NCBI GenBank assembly: GCA_003427395.1
Contig: BFEA01000148.1
Coordinates: forward strand, 1,226,448-1,269,422
From: Chara braunii
Lineage: Eukaryota > Streptophyta > Charophyceae > Charales > Characeae
Length of the DNA stretch: 42,975 nt
Reading direction: 5' to 3'
Shown here: positions 30,433 to 38,359 of the stretch, piece by piece
Layout of the letters: every line of letters begins with the position of its first letter
Position numbering within the stretch: position 1 is the stretch's first letter
The notes under the pieces: generated by a model
The model's database searches: none
Told to the model about the DNA's origin: nothing
Seen by the model: the letters and a program-made list of their open reading frames with translations, nothing else
Position numbers and translations under genes: made by a program

Positions 30433-30436
<4 letters not shown>
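29450..30436 (+). mobile_element. LINE G, C-terminal fragment and 3' UTR
   Basis: A plus-strand LINE fragment with the C-terminal ORF2 region (pieces 29584-30093, 29984-30439), interrupted by a nested SINE-like insert (29744-29821). Readable segments are LPFDAQEWKW, MLRPKRHWKDD, TNLEQRGQALPW and a RWWDRIWRKM-like tail. The 3' UTR ends at about 30391-30432 with GCTAGACCTGGTTTCCAGC and GGTGCAGCTCCCCACCA, the family's stem-loop region with one arm mismatch. It is 5'-truncated and passes directly into a GATA microsatellite instead of poly(A). Confidence 0.82.
29732..29833 (-). mobile_element. Nested SINE-like insert with perfect 12-bp TSD
   Basis: GGCAGATAGATC is found at 29732-29743 and 29822-29833. 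Between them, on the minus strand, lies a body of about 50 bp (CCGGTTCCCAGCACGTGCTG, then CACAAATAGACTGGAGCAC), followed by a poly(A) tail (T tract from 29744). The body matches the right half of the family's 3' motif. The insertion split the LINE G reading frame, so it is younger than LINE G. Confidence 0.9.
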
Positions 30437-30512
<76 letters not shown>

Positions 30513-30520
30513 GAGACGGG

Positions 30521-30573
<53 letters not shown>
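30433..30573. repeat. (GATA)n and (GA)n microsatellites
   Basis: About 19 GATA/AGAT units (to 30510) and, after a short GACGGGGGG spacer, about 25 GA units (to 30573). The GATA run starts exactly where the LINE tail would read AATAGATGG. Confidence 0.97.
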
Positions 30574-30577
<4 letters not shown>

Positions 30578-31317
30578 GTTAATAGTTGCTCAGTCTGGTC
30601 CTTTCTCTAAGGTACTGAACCACAAAGTTGGTACCTGGACTGGATCCAAAAGAAAGTCTGAGCCACTGGGTTGTCAGCCATCGAGATGCATTGCATCAAG
30701 ACGGACTTGGACAGATCTTGACGGCTGAAGAGGAATAATATGAGTCTTCCAGACTGTAAGTAAGCTGGCAGAGGCTTGGGTCCCACGAGCAAAGGGATTG
30801 GAGTAAGCGTCTGAACCTGGGCGAGTTCTTTGCAGGGATGCAGAAAAGTAGATCAATCGCACTTTTTTTGTTTTTTTTTCTTTTTTTTTTCTTTTTTGAC
30901 GTAGGTTCACCATGTGCATGCGTACATTTCTATCTGGAGGCCACAGGCCCGGTTCCCAGCACGTGCTGCTCCCCAGGCCTCATGTACCTTCCTGGGCATG
31001 CTTGGCGCCCGCCACCTAGAGATAGACCACTGGATCCCCGATCGCCATTGAGCGGAGTCTGCTGATGTTCGTAGGGGAGGGGACCACCACCTGAGGGGAG
31101 GCACATGGATTGGTCCAGTTGGCACGGTCCCTGATGCTACCGGCTGTCCCCTAGCTGGTATCGCCCACCTGCAGGTCGGGAGCAGCCCCCGCATGTTCTC
31201 TCATGAAAACGATTCTGGCTGCTACGGGGTTCCCCGTATGCCTACCATTAGGAGTCGTGGTAGGAAGGTAGTGTGAGGTGAAATTGAGAGAAGAATATAG
31301 CTTAAAAAAAAAAAAAA
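30574..31317. other. No gene seen; isolated tail-motif half
   Basis: No coding frame of note. A T-rich tract lies at about 30862-30896. GGTTCCCAGCACGTGCTGCT (about 30952-30971), followed by CCCC, is the right half of the LINE/SINE motif and includes the palindrome CAGCACGTGCTG. This probably marks another truncated insert. Confidence 0.5.
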
Positions 31318-31425
31318 ACTTCGTGGATAGGTTGTTGAGGGATTCCCGGCCTCCTTCTTTTTACTGATAATGAAGTCCATTTCTCTTGTTGAAAAAAAAA
31401 AAAAAAAAAAAAAACTTTGTGGATA
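31318..31425 (+). mobile_element. Short poly(A)-tailed insert with near-perfect 12-bp TSD
   Basis: ACTTCGTGGATA (31318-31329) and ACTTTGTGGATA (31414-31425) flank a body of about 60 bp that ends in a run of 22 As (about 31392-31413). The body is not recognised. One mismatch in the TSD suggests moderate age. Confidence 0.7.
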
Positions 31426-31789
31426 AATGACAAAGAATAGGCTGTAGCACGAGCCAAGGTTTGGATGAACCCCCTTGGGCTCGGTCCCACTTGCCAGGGA
31501 GATAATCAAACTGTCTGTCGGTTGCTCAGCCAAGGGTGCACTTCCAGCCATGGAAACTTCACAATCACCGCATTCCACCAACCGCCAGGGAAGGACTCAA
31601 CTGGCGTACTCTGCAACAAAAGACGAGGACCACACAAAAAAAACGTGTAGCCCGCCATATCCAGATTCTTCTTTTCGATGCCACCATTTATCGCCTAGTC
31701 ATACCACTTCCAACCGCTTTTCTCAGCCGATCCGGCGAGTAGGTATGCCAAGGTACGGTTTCCGAGGGCACCCAGAAACAGCGCTGCAG
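31426..31789. other. No gene seen before assembly gap
   Basis: Mixed sequence with overlapping short frames on the plus strand that continue into the gap. None resembles a known protein. Confidence 0.4.
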
Positions 31790-32294
31790 NNNNNNNNNNN
31801 NNNNNNNNNNNNNNNNNNNNNNNNNNNNNNNNNNNNNNNNNNNNNNNNNNNNNNNNNNNNNNNNNNNNNNNNNNNNNNNNNNNNNNNNNNNNNNNNNNNN
31901 NNNNNNNNNNNNNNNNNNNNNNNNNNNNNNNNNNNNNNNNNNNNNNNNNNNNNNNNNNNNNNNNNNNNNNNNNNNNNNNNNNNNNNNNNNNNNNNNNNNN
32001 NNNNNNNNNNNNNNNNNNNNNNNNNNNNNNNNNNNNNNNNNNNNNNNNNNNNNNNNNNNNNNNNNNNNNNNNNNNNNNNNNNNNNNNNNNNNNNNNNNNN
32101 NNNNNNNNNNNNNNNNNNNNNNNNNNNNNNNNNNNNNNNNNNNNNNNNNNNNNNNNNNNNNNNNNNNNNNNNNNNNNNNNNNNNNNNNNNNNNNNNNNNN
32201 NNNNNNNNNNNNNNNNNNNNNNNNNNNNNNNNNNNNNNNNNNNNNNNNNNNNNNNNNNNNNNNNNNNNNNNNNNNNNNNNNNNNNNNNNNNNNN
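31790..32294. other. Assembly gap
   Basis: 505 consecutive Ns. Confidence 0.99.
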
Positions 32295-33059
32295 GGGGGA
32301 AACCATTCTCATGGCATGCAAGCTGCTTACGAGGCGAAGGAGGGTGTCCTAAGGTTCGCTAAGAAGAAATCCTCATTTACTATGCCTCGCACGTACAAGG
32401 CTGCTCACGTTGATGGTGGTTAAGCGGCGGCTCCCCACATCCCCGTGTGCCTTAACGGCCCACTTGCACGTTATAACAGGAGGCAGAGTAGAAGGGAAGG
32501 TAGGCTCCTGTGCATTTCTCTGCAGATCTTTATACTCCTGTTCATTTCACTTCAGATCTTCAGCTTATACTTAGTGTTTGTGTCTGTCCTTCGTCTTCAT
32601 ATTCCTGTTCATTTCACTTCTGTCTGCATATCTTCTGTTCTCTTAACTATGCTCATTCTTATGTATTTGCTAGTAGCACAAAAGGGGAGGGTGGAGGGGA
32701 GGTGGAGGGAGGGAAAGGTATAGTACAAGGCGGAGCTCTTTAGGAGTGTGGGTTTGGGGGAGGTGGAGTGCAAAGGGCAGGAGAGAAATATGTGAAGGGC
32801 AGGATAGCGTATGGAATGCAAAGGGCAAGGGAGACTTATATGACGAAGTTCGCAGAATTCTAAATACTCACCGCTGCAACAGACTACTCTAGAATGGGAC
32901 ATGAGTTCAGTTAGTGTTAGGGTTGCATAATATTTTGAGTTGAGGAGCAGATATTGCCTATGGTAAGTGGCCACCCTTACAGACCGGACAGGACCGGCTC
33001 GGGTGTGGACTGTGGAAGCACCGCATCCAATTTTCGCAGTCACAGTTGCTGCATAGAAT
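32295..33059. other. No gene seen; local short duplications
   Basis: CCTGTTCATTTCACTTC is duplicated (about 32537 and 32604). TGCAAAGGGCA recurs at 32769 and 32817. No coding evidence. Confidence 0.5.
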
Positions 33060-33268
33060 GGCGCGGTGCAGACACCACCACCAACCTGAGGACTGGATTC
33101 AAAAAAAAAAAAGAAAAAAAAAAAGCCTGGAGACTGTCAGGATTGTATTATTAAAAAAAAAGAAAAAACCTGGAGACTGTCAAGACTGTACATTTGAAGC
33201 GTACTACCCACTGTTTTTTTTTTTTTTTTTTTTTGCCCTCTTTGCTCATGTCCTCTGGTGAGGTCCCT
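33060..33268 (+). repeat. Duplicated block, copy 1 (empty U6 site)
   Basis: From a CAACCTGAGGACTGG segment, through an A-rich run, GCCTGGAGACTGTCAGGATT, a second A tract, CCTGGAGACTGTCAAGACTG, TACATTTGAAGCGTACTACC, a T tract and TCATGTCCTCTGGTGAGG. The same series occurs at 33866-34208. The two CCTGGAGACTGTCA segments around a short A tract could themselves be a TSD around an earlier poly(A)-only insert. GACTGTACATTTG (33184-33196) is unoccupied here. Confidence 0.88.
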
Positions 33269-33278
33269 GTGTGTGTGC

Positions 33279-33365
<87 letters not shown>
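33269..33365. repeat. (GT/GC)n and (GA)n compound microsatellite
   Basis: Alternating purine-pyrimidine GT and GC dinucleotides (33269-33325) are followed by about 20 GA units. The first part can adopt Z-DNA and the second can form triplex DNA. It starts at the end of duplicated block copy 1, where CCCTGTG could seed it. Confidence 0.96.
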
Positions 33366-33366
<1 letters not shown>

Positions 33367-33865
33367 AAATGAATGAATGAATGTGGTGGATTTGGTCATG
33401 TGGATGAGGGATCTCTGGCATGAGTACGTGTCCAATGCTGCTCTGTATTTTCATTGAGGGCTTACTTAACCTTCCACTCGCATGTCCATCACCCTAAACC
33501 TACCTGAAACCATGGCAGACATAAAAGGAAAAAGGAAACAAAGAAAAAACATGGCAGTGCCTATGACAGCTTCGTCCTATCACAACAGTGTCTGCACCCA
33601 TCTGGTGGCAGGGTGAATGTTGTCTCAGCCACCCATGTGGCCCTTTATTTTGCCTATGAACTAGTATAAAGGGGTCTGCGGGGAGGTCCCACGAGGACAC
33701 AACACGTTTCTTTGGATTTCTGACATCTTTTCTATCTTGAAGAAATTTTTAACTGGACACCGTCAGCACGTGATGCTCCCCACAAATAGAACAGAGCTCT
33801 TTTTTCTTTTTTTTTTTTTTGAAAGGAGAAGGAAAGGAAACGTAGCAAAGGTGAAAAAAAAAAAA
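33366..33865. other. No gene seen; partial SINE motif
   Basis: A GAATGAATGAATG stretch lies at about 33370. GTCAGCACGTGATGCTCCCC (about 33763-33782), followed by ACAAATAG, resembles the family tail motif, and a T tract follows. TATAAAGGGG (about 33665) is present but nothing supports a promoter. Confidence 0.5.
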
Positions 33866-33986
33866 AAAAAAAAANACGCCACGACCAACCTGGGGACTGG
33901 GTTNAAAAAAAAAAAAAAAAAAAAAAAGCCTGGAGACTGTCAGGATTGTATTATTAAAAACAAAAAGAAAACCTGGAGACTGTCAA

Positions 33987-34124
33987 GACTGTACATTTGG
34001 TTCTTCGGGACATCCGTTAAAATTGGAACCATACAGAGAAGATTAGCATGGCCCCTGCGCAAGGATGACACGCATAAATCGAGAAATGGTCCAAAAAAAA
34101 GAAAAAAAAAGACTTGTACATTTG
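33987..34124 (+). repeat. Target-site duplication around the U6 copy
   Basis: GACTGTACATTTG (33987-33999) and GACTTGTACATTTG (34111-34124) flank the U6 copy and differ by one inserted T. The same sequence occurs once, unoccupied, at 33184-33196. Confidence 0.92.
34000..34110 (+). pseudogene. U6 spliceosomal RNA retropseudogene
   Basis: The insert carries the invariant ACAGAGAAGATTAGCATGGC, the CCCCTGCGCAAGGATGACAC segment and AAATCGAGAAATGGTCC of plant-type U6, and a 5' hairpin region TTCTTCGGGACATCC that is slightly shorter than usual. It is essentially full length (34000-34092) and ends in an A-rich tail (34093-34110). The ACAGAGA box and AGC triad are intact. The tail, the TSD and the empty paralogous site at 33184-33196 show it was retroposed. 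No upstream promoter elements of a plant U6 gene are seen. Confidence 0.95.
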
Positions 34125-34208
34125 AAGCGTACTACCCACTGTTTTTTTTTTGTTTTTTTTTTTTTTTTTTGGCCCGCTTTGCTCATGTCCTCTGGTGAGG
34201 TCCCTGTG

Positions 34209-34476
34209 GCAAAGAGGATTGGATCTCACACACCTGAATCTGGATGTGTTTGCGAAGAGGTGCAGAAAGCGGCTATTGATTCAAATCCTCTTTGCTAGTG
34301 AGACCTCAGCCCTGGGGCCAAGTCCCACTAGCAGCTTTAAGTTTCCTCAGGACCGGAATCTGAATGTGATTGTGGACGTGCAGAAAATAGCGTTGAGTAT
34401 CCTCACCCGCACCTCTCCACAAACACGTCCAGATTCGGGTGTTGAGGAAACTGGACACTTGTAGTGGGACTTGGCC
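34209..34476. mobile_element. Foldback (long inverted repeat) element
   Basis: The outer arms GGCCAAGTCCCACTA (34316-34330) and TAGTGGGACTTGGCC (34462-34476) are perfect complements. Similarity continues inward for about 60 bases (GTTTCCTCA, a CCGAATCTG-like block, GTG...TTTGTGGA). A second, related inverted pair, GCAAAGAGGATT (34209-34220) and AATCCTCTTTGC (34284-34295), encloses another copy of the CTGAATCTGGATGTGTTTG arm. No coding potential. It looks like a compound MITE. Confidence 0.8.
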
Positions 34477-34486
34477 GGTCAGGGGT

Positions 34487-34701
34487 TAAGAGATAAGTAG
34501 CTCAGTGGTTAGAGCAACGGTTGGAAATGCGCATTGTGATATGAGGTTGCGGGTGCAGCCTTGCGCATGGACACCAGCAGGGCGTTATGTCCAGTTGATG
34601 TAGCTCAGTGGTTAGAGCACCTGTTCGAAATGCGCATTGTGGTATAAGGTTGCGGGTTCAAAACCTCGCACCCTTGCTCATGGGCACCGGCAGGGTGTTA
34701 G
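34487..34701 (+). repeat. Two tandem tRNA-like units (possible tRNA-derived SINE)
   Basis: Unit 1 (about 34487-34590) and unit 2 (about 34591-34701) both contain GTAGCTCAGTGGTTAGAGCA, a good A box and D arm, and a GAAATGCGCATTGTG segment. Unit 2 has GGGTTCAAAACC, a plausible B box; unit 1 has GGGTGCAGCC there. Both end with a CACC(A/G)GCAGGG segment that is not part of a tRNA. Neither folds into a normal tRNA with complete acceptor and T stems. They may be tRNA pseudogenes or the head of a SINE. Confidence 0.7.
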
Positions 34702-35257
34702 AGTGACGCACCGCTTGGGATGACGGAGGTAAGTTATTACAAACACTGCCTGTGCAGCACCCAAGGGGTAGATCACGGTGGTTGTATTTGGGGACTGGGT
34801 GATGGCATGGTATCCTGATGTTCTTGGCCTATGGGGTGGTTATGAGACTGCTGGGTGGTTTGTACAGTCTAGTTTACTCGAGCCCAGCAGAGCAAAGCTA
34901 CAGACTATTTCATAGCTTAGGCCAGTAGGTTAGGTCATTTGCATGATTTACATGAGGTCCCGTGTTCGATACCAGATTATGACTAAGGGCTGGTCATCCT
35001 CCCGTATATAACGCCGGGTCATTATAGCTGTATTTGGCACAACTTTCAGTCCAGATACGGCGATAATTACTGGGCGTTCTATTAGCCGGTAAGTACGTAG
35101 TCAAGGGTTGAGGCTGGCATAGCAGTTCCGTAGTACGGAATGTTGCCGGAACGGGCTCCAGGGACGTAGGAGGGAACAGAGGATTGTCAGCCCTTACAGA
35201 TTATCATACAAAAACACAGGGTTAATATTATAGATTCTTCTTAGTACGTCACTGAGA
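34702..35257. other. No gene seen; third possible tRNA-like segment
   Basis: At about 34913-34976 a TAGCTTAGGCCAGTAGGTTA segment is followed about 25 bases later by GTGTTCGATACC, a spacing reminiscent of A and B boxes. It is weaker than the two upstream units. Nothing else is recognised. Confidence 0.4.
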
Positions 35258-35495
35258 CTGCGAATCTGGAATCAACTGAGGATGGATTGTGAATGGCCCT
35301 GGGATTGGAGAGCACTGTTGTGTGGGCAATGGACAGCCCCAAGCCTCAACCTTCACAGCAAACGTATTCGAACTGGGAGAAAGGCGGTCCTTTGGGCCTT
35401 CTTCTGGTGGTGCAGCTCCCTGCCAATTGAGGGTGCACATGTGAGGGGCGGGGAAAAGACGGACACCATCAAAAACATCATAGAAACTTTTTTTT
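35258..35495 (+). pseudogene. LINE H, short ORF2 C-terminal fragment
   Basis: The frame 35282-35527 contains EWPWDWRALL, GRKAVLWAFFWW and IEGAHVRGGEKTDTI, aligning with the last domain of LINE A (EWPWDWRAIL, GRRSVLWTIWW, IEGARVEDGE). About 15 bases (TGCAGCTCCCTGCCA) are inserted between WW and IEG. Both ends are truncated. The 3' end meets a short T tract at about 35488. Confidence 0.75.
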
Positions 35496-35930
35496 TTGGG
35501 AAAACTGCTCCTGGGTCACACTTTTAGTTCAAAACAGCAAAAAGAACACTAAATGGCAATGCCCTCATCGTAGAAGTTCAAATTGGCGAAAAAAACCTTA
35601 TTTGGCATAAACATCACTAACAGTGTTGCTTCCACGAATGCATCTGCCCAGAATATTAGCTTGGTTCGTTCCTTGTTGTGTTTTTTTTTTTTTTTTCCAG
35701 CTGACACTTGATTTCGTGCCCTGCCAACCAGCAGGGCGTTTTCCACGGAGAACAGACGTGCAGACGACAAAAAAAAAACGGACAGCTGAGACTTGCCAAA
35801 AACGAAAAAAGAAATAAACGAAGTTGAAAAGCAGGTTCACAGTAGTGCCTCCAGGAATGCATCTGGCCAGAATCCTGCCGCGCCGCAGCTAGAAAAAAAA
35901 AAAAAAGGTGTTTCGGCCCCATGGTTGGGT
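35496..35930. repeat. Non-coding region with repeated GAATGCATCTGGCCAG segments
   Basis: A segment like CCAGGAATGCATCTGGCCAG appears at about 35853 and, with changes, at 35633 (CACGAATGCATCTGCCCAG) and 36508 (GAGGAATGTATCTGGCCAG). A second shared segment is the hairpin-forming CCCTGC...GCAGGG followed by TTCCACGG (35719-35748), seen again near 36590-36620. A T tract lies at 35680-35696. Confidence 0.6.
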
Positions 35931-36300
35931 CACGGCCGAGATGTCTCGGCCACACTCCAGATTGGCCACGACCGAGATGTCTTGGCTACACCCCAGATTG
36001 GCCACGGCCGAGATGTCTCGGCCACACCCCAGTTTGGCCACAGCCGAGATGTCTCGGCCACACCCCAGATTGGCCACGGCTGAGATGTCTCGGCCACACC
36101 CGGTATCGGCCATGGCCGAGATGTCTCGGCCACACCCCAGATTGGCCACGGCCGAGATGTCTTGGCCACACCCCAGATTGGCCACGGCCGGGATGTCTTG
36201 GCCACACCCCAGATTGCCCATGGCCGAGATGTCTCGGCCACACCCCATAGTGGCCACGGCCGAGATGTCTTGGCCACACCCCAGATTGGCCACATCCCAG
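35931..36300. repeat. 36-bp dyad satellite, ten units
   Basis: Ten 36-bp units begin at 35931, 35967 and every 36 bases to 36255, with a partial unit at 36291. The core of most is GGCCGAGATGTCTCGGCC, two 8-bp arms around TG. Most differences change CG to TG or CA (for example CTCGG to CTTGG in the units at 35967, 36147, 36183 and 36255), as expected from methyl-CpG decay. Because 36 is a multiple of three, long open frames run through it on both strands, with a 12-residue period; I do not regard these as genes. Confidence 0.96.
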
Positions 36301-36650
36301 ATGTCGTGTGGCGGGGCGTGTCGGGGCCGCCCTAGACAATTCAGAATTAGGGGGGATTCGAACCTGGGTCTGTATTTCAACAGTGCAGGGATGGAGCCAA
36401 AGACGAACAAGGAAAGGAAAAAAAAAAAAAAGAGAAAGAAACGAGGAACTATGAATCCATGCCGTGGGGAAGACCCTCAGGTAGGTGGAAGATACACCAG
36501 TGCTTTGAGGAATGTATCTGGCCAGTATTGAAGGACCGTGAGACATGTCGTTTTTTTTGTTTGCTTTTTGTTGTGAGGTCCTGTAGCGCCCTGCCAGCCA
36601 GGCAGGGGGATTCCACGGGAGGCACTGTTATTATTGCCGTTTTGAACTAA
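36301..36650. other. No gene seen; minus-strand B-box-like site
   Basis: On the minus strand GGTTCGAATCCC (about 36354-36365) matches a consensus tRNA B box. Upstream on that strand is CTGTTGAAATACAG, which could form an anticodon-like arm. No convincing A box or acceptor stem was found. An A-rich run lies at about 36419-36431. Confidence 0.45.
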
Positions 36651-36657
36651 GTTCGGG

Positions 36658-37724
36658 ATGGACCTGCAGACGACTGTTTTTTTTGCGTATTACGAACGTT
36701 GGTTGTGCAGGACCTCCATACAGGCCCAGTCAACGCTGAATGCAGTACCACATCACATAGACCAGGACCGGTCACCCTGCACACAAGCGCAGCCGGCTAC
36801 TATGCCGCCAGACTCCGGCACCTCCAACACAGAGTATGGCGGGACAGCAGGACGAGCTCCGCAGCACGAAACACCGCAACAGGAAGACCGGGCTGGCTCA
36901 TCCCGCGCACAAGGGGAGCTGATGACTGCATCATCAGACCTGTGCAACCGTGGAGAGATACCAGGATGTACAACCCCCAAAGGACTGTCGGGGTTGGGGC
37001 CAGGGATGCAAGGAAATGGCCACCAAGAGCCACGGCCGCCACAAAACCCTGAGCCATTTTGATTTCGGCCTACGACCGCAATGGGCTGGGTGTGTTGACT
37101 AACGAGCAAGGGGCGGTGCGACAAGCTGAAAATACTGCCCTGTCATGGAGTGCTAGATTGAGGGAGACCCCATCTCTGCCCCAAACAGAGAAAGAGACAT
37201 CGATGTTGCCGACTCAGCAACAACACCCGGCTCTCATGTCTGCATTGACGGCAGGACAGGAAGAGCCAGTGGGGGCCTTCTCACTCACGCAGATCCGTCC
37301 GCTCAAGAGTCATTTCATACAGGGCCTGCATGTTCCACCGCAGGTACGGTACCAAGTGAGAGAAGGGGAGGTGGGGCCCATCTCCTTTTTCCCCCTGCAA
37401 GCAGAGGCAATCCGGAATCACATATATTCCAAACATGCTGTTCAGATGGTCTTCTCAACCGAAGATCTAGCAGAACCGATGAATGAAAAACTCCATTGGG
37501 CCCATGCACAACTGGAGTCGATCAAAGCCTCGCTTCATCTCGTGGAAGATCACTTCCTCATCGAAACGGACGGGGCCCTCACAATCACGATCATCACGAT
37601 CTACGATCAGTATATGAAAACCCTGCTCAAAATGTCTAACAAGAGATTCAAGGGTCGGGTCGTTCCGATCCGCCGAGGGCAGCCGCGGGACCCGCTTTCC
37701 TCGGATGACAGGAGGAACAACTAA
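36658..37724 (+). pseudogene. LINE E leader ORF and ORF1 N-terminal domain
   Basis: A leader frame (36658-37062) is Gln/Pro/Thr-rich with no recognised domain. The next frame (37059-37724) overlaps it by four bases and contains the ORF1 N-terminal domain, with IRPLKSHFIQGLHV and LESIKASLHLVEDHFLI. It ends DRRNN at a TAA (37722-37724). Compared with LINE C, which reads ERREQLM at this point, one base has been lost or gained shortly before the TAA: a shifted frame reads QEEQLM and enters the zinc-knuckle frame. So the stop is caused by a frameshift, not an original protein end. Confidence 0.75.
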
Positions 37725-38359
37725 TGAAAACAAACTTCTGGGTGGAATACCGTTTCTCACCCGTGAGTGTGCAAGGTGTCATTCTCGCTGACCTGGCAGC
37801 AATAGCACAAGTGATAGGATACATTAACGATCTTCCAAGTTTCCTGGCCAGAAGAGACGATAACCTCCTTGTGGCAATTAAATGGGACTCGAAGAAACCG
37901 TTTCCCATCCGAAAGGAGTGGAAATACTTCCAAGGGGGTAAACTTGTCTCAGTTCCGGTCAGCCACTCAGAAGATCCGTGGTGCTACGCCTGTAAAGTCA
38001 GTGGCCATCTGTCTTTGGATGACTCCTGCCCAAACACACGAAAAAAACTAGCCAAGGGCATGGCGGTAAAACATCCGTCTCAGGAGAACGTGCGGGTTCC
38101 GGAAGATCAAAACTTGAAAGGTTGGGTCTTCAAGGAAAGCATGGGGTCAGCCCCGACAATCTGGGAGTGGCAAATGGCCAACATACCCTCCAACTACCCA
38201 GAAGATGTGTTGATCTACAAGACCAAACTGTCACTCAGACAAACCACCCCCACCACCTCCGCCCAAAGCCCCCCCGCTCAAGTTAAACCGCAGGCATGCC
38301 AACCAAAGAGAGCAACGGGAGCAGGAGGGGGGAGAGGAGGCGAAAGGCGGTGGCCATGA
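37724..38359 (+). CDS. LINE E ORF1 zinc-knuckle region (partial)
   Basis: A 211-residue frame. It has FWVEYRFSPVSVQGV and FLARRDDNLLVAI, matching LINE C FYWVELRHIPVEVQGA and VAKRDDYLMIAL. It then has the knuckle CYACKVSGHLSLDDSC, again CX2CX4HX6C. A Gln/Pro/Thr-rich tail follows. The start ATG at 37724 overlaps the upstream TAA but is probably a frameshift artefact. The expected role is RNA binding in the LINE particle. Confidence 0.82.
   Translation: MKTNFWVEYRFSPVSVQGVILADLAAIAQVIGYINDLPSFLARRDDNLLVAIKWDSKKPFPIRKEWKYFQGGKLVSVPVSHSEDPWCYACKVSGHLSLDDSCPNTRKKLAKGMAVKHPSQENVRVPEDQNLKGWVFKESMGSAPTIWEWQMANIPSNYPEDVLIYKTKLSLRQTTPTTSAQSPPAQVKPQACQPKRATGAGGGRGGERRWP

Larger units (their letters stand above)
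33866..34208 (+). repeat. Duplicated block, copy 2 (with U6 insertion)
   Basis: Near-identical to 33060-33268 across several short landmarks, but with longer A tracts, two Ns and the U6 insertion. After TCCTCTGGTGAGGTCCCTGTG it diverges from copy 1. Confidence 0.88.

Noticed and set aside
31475-32362. A 295-residue frame across the assembly gap
   Set aside because: Most of it is Ns, and the flanking residues resemble no protein.
33660-33680. TATAAAGGGG as a promoter TATA box
   Set aside because: No gene follows it and no other promoter element is seen.
34000-34092. A functional U6 gene
   Set aside because: It sits between TSDs with an A-rich tail, and the upstream sequence is duplicated-block DNA with no U6 promoter elements.
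34487-34701. Two functional tRNA genes
   Set aside because: The A box is good, but acceptor and T stems do not pair properly and the units share a non-tRNA tail.
35908-36546. Long frames (up to 207 residues) through the 36-bp satellite
   Set aside because: The period is a multiple of three, so frames without a stop in one unit are open throughout on both strands. This is not evidence of a gene.
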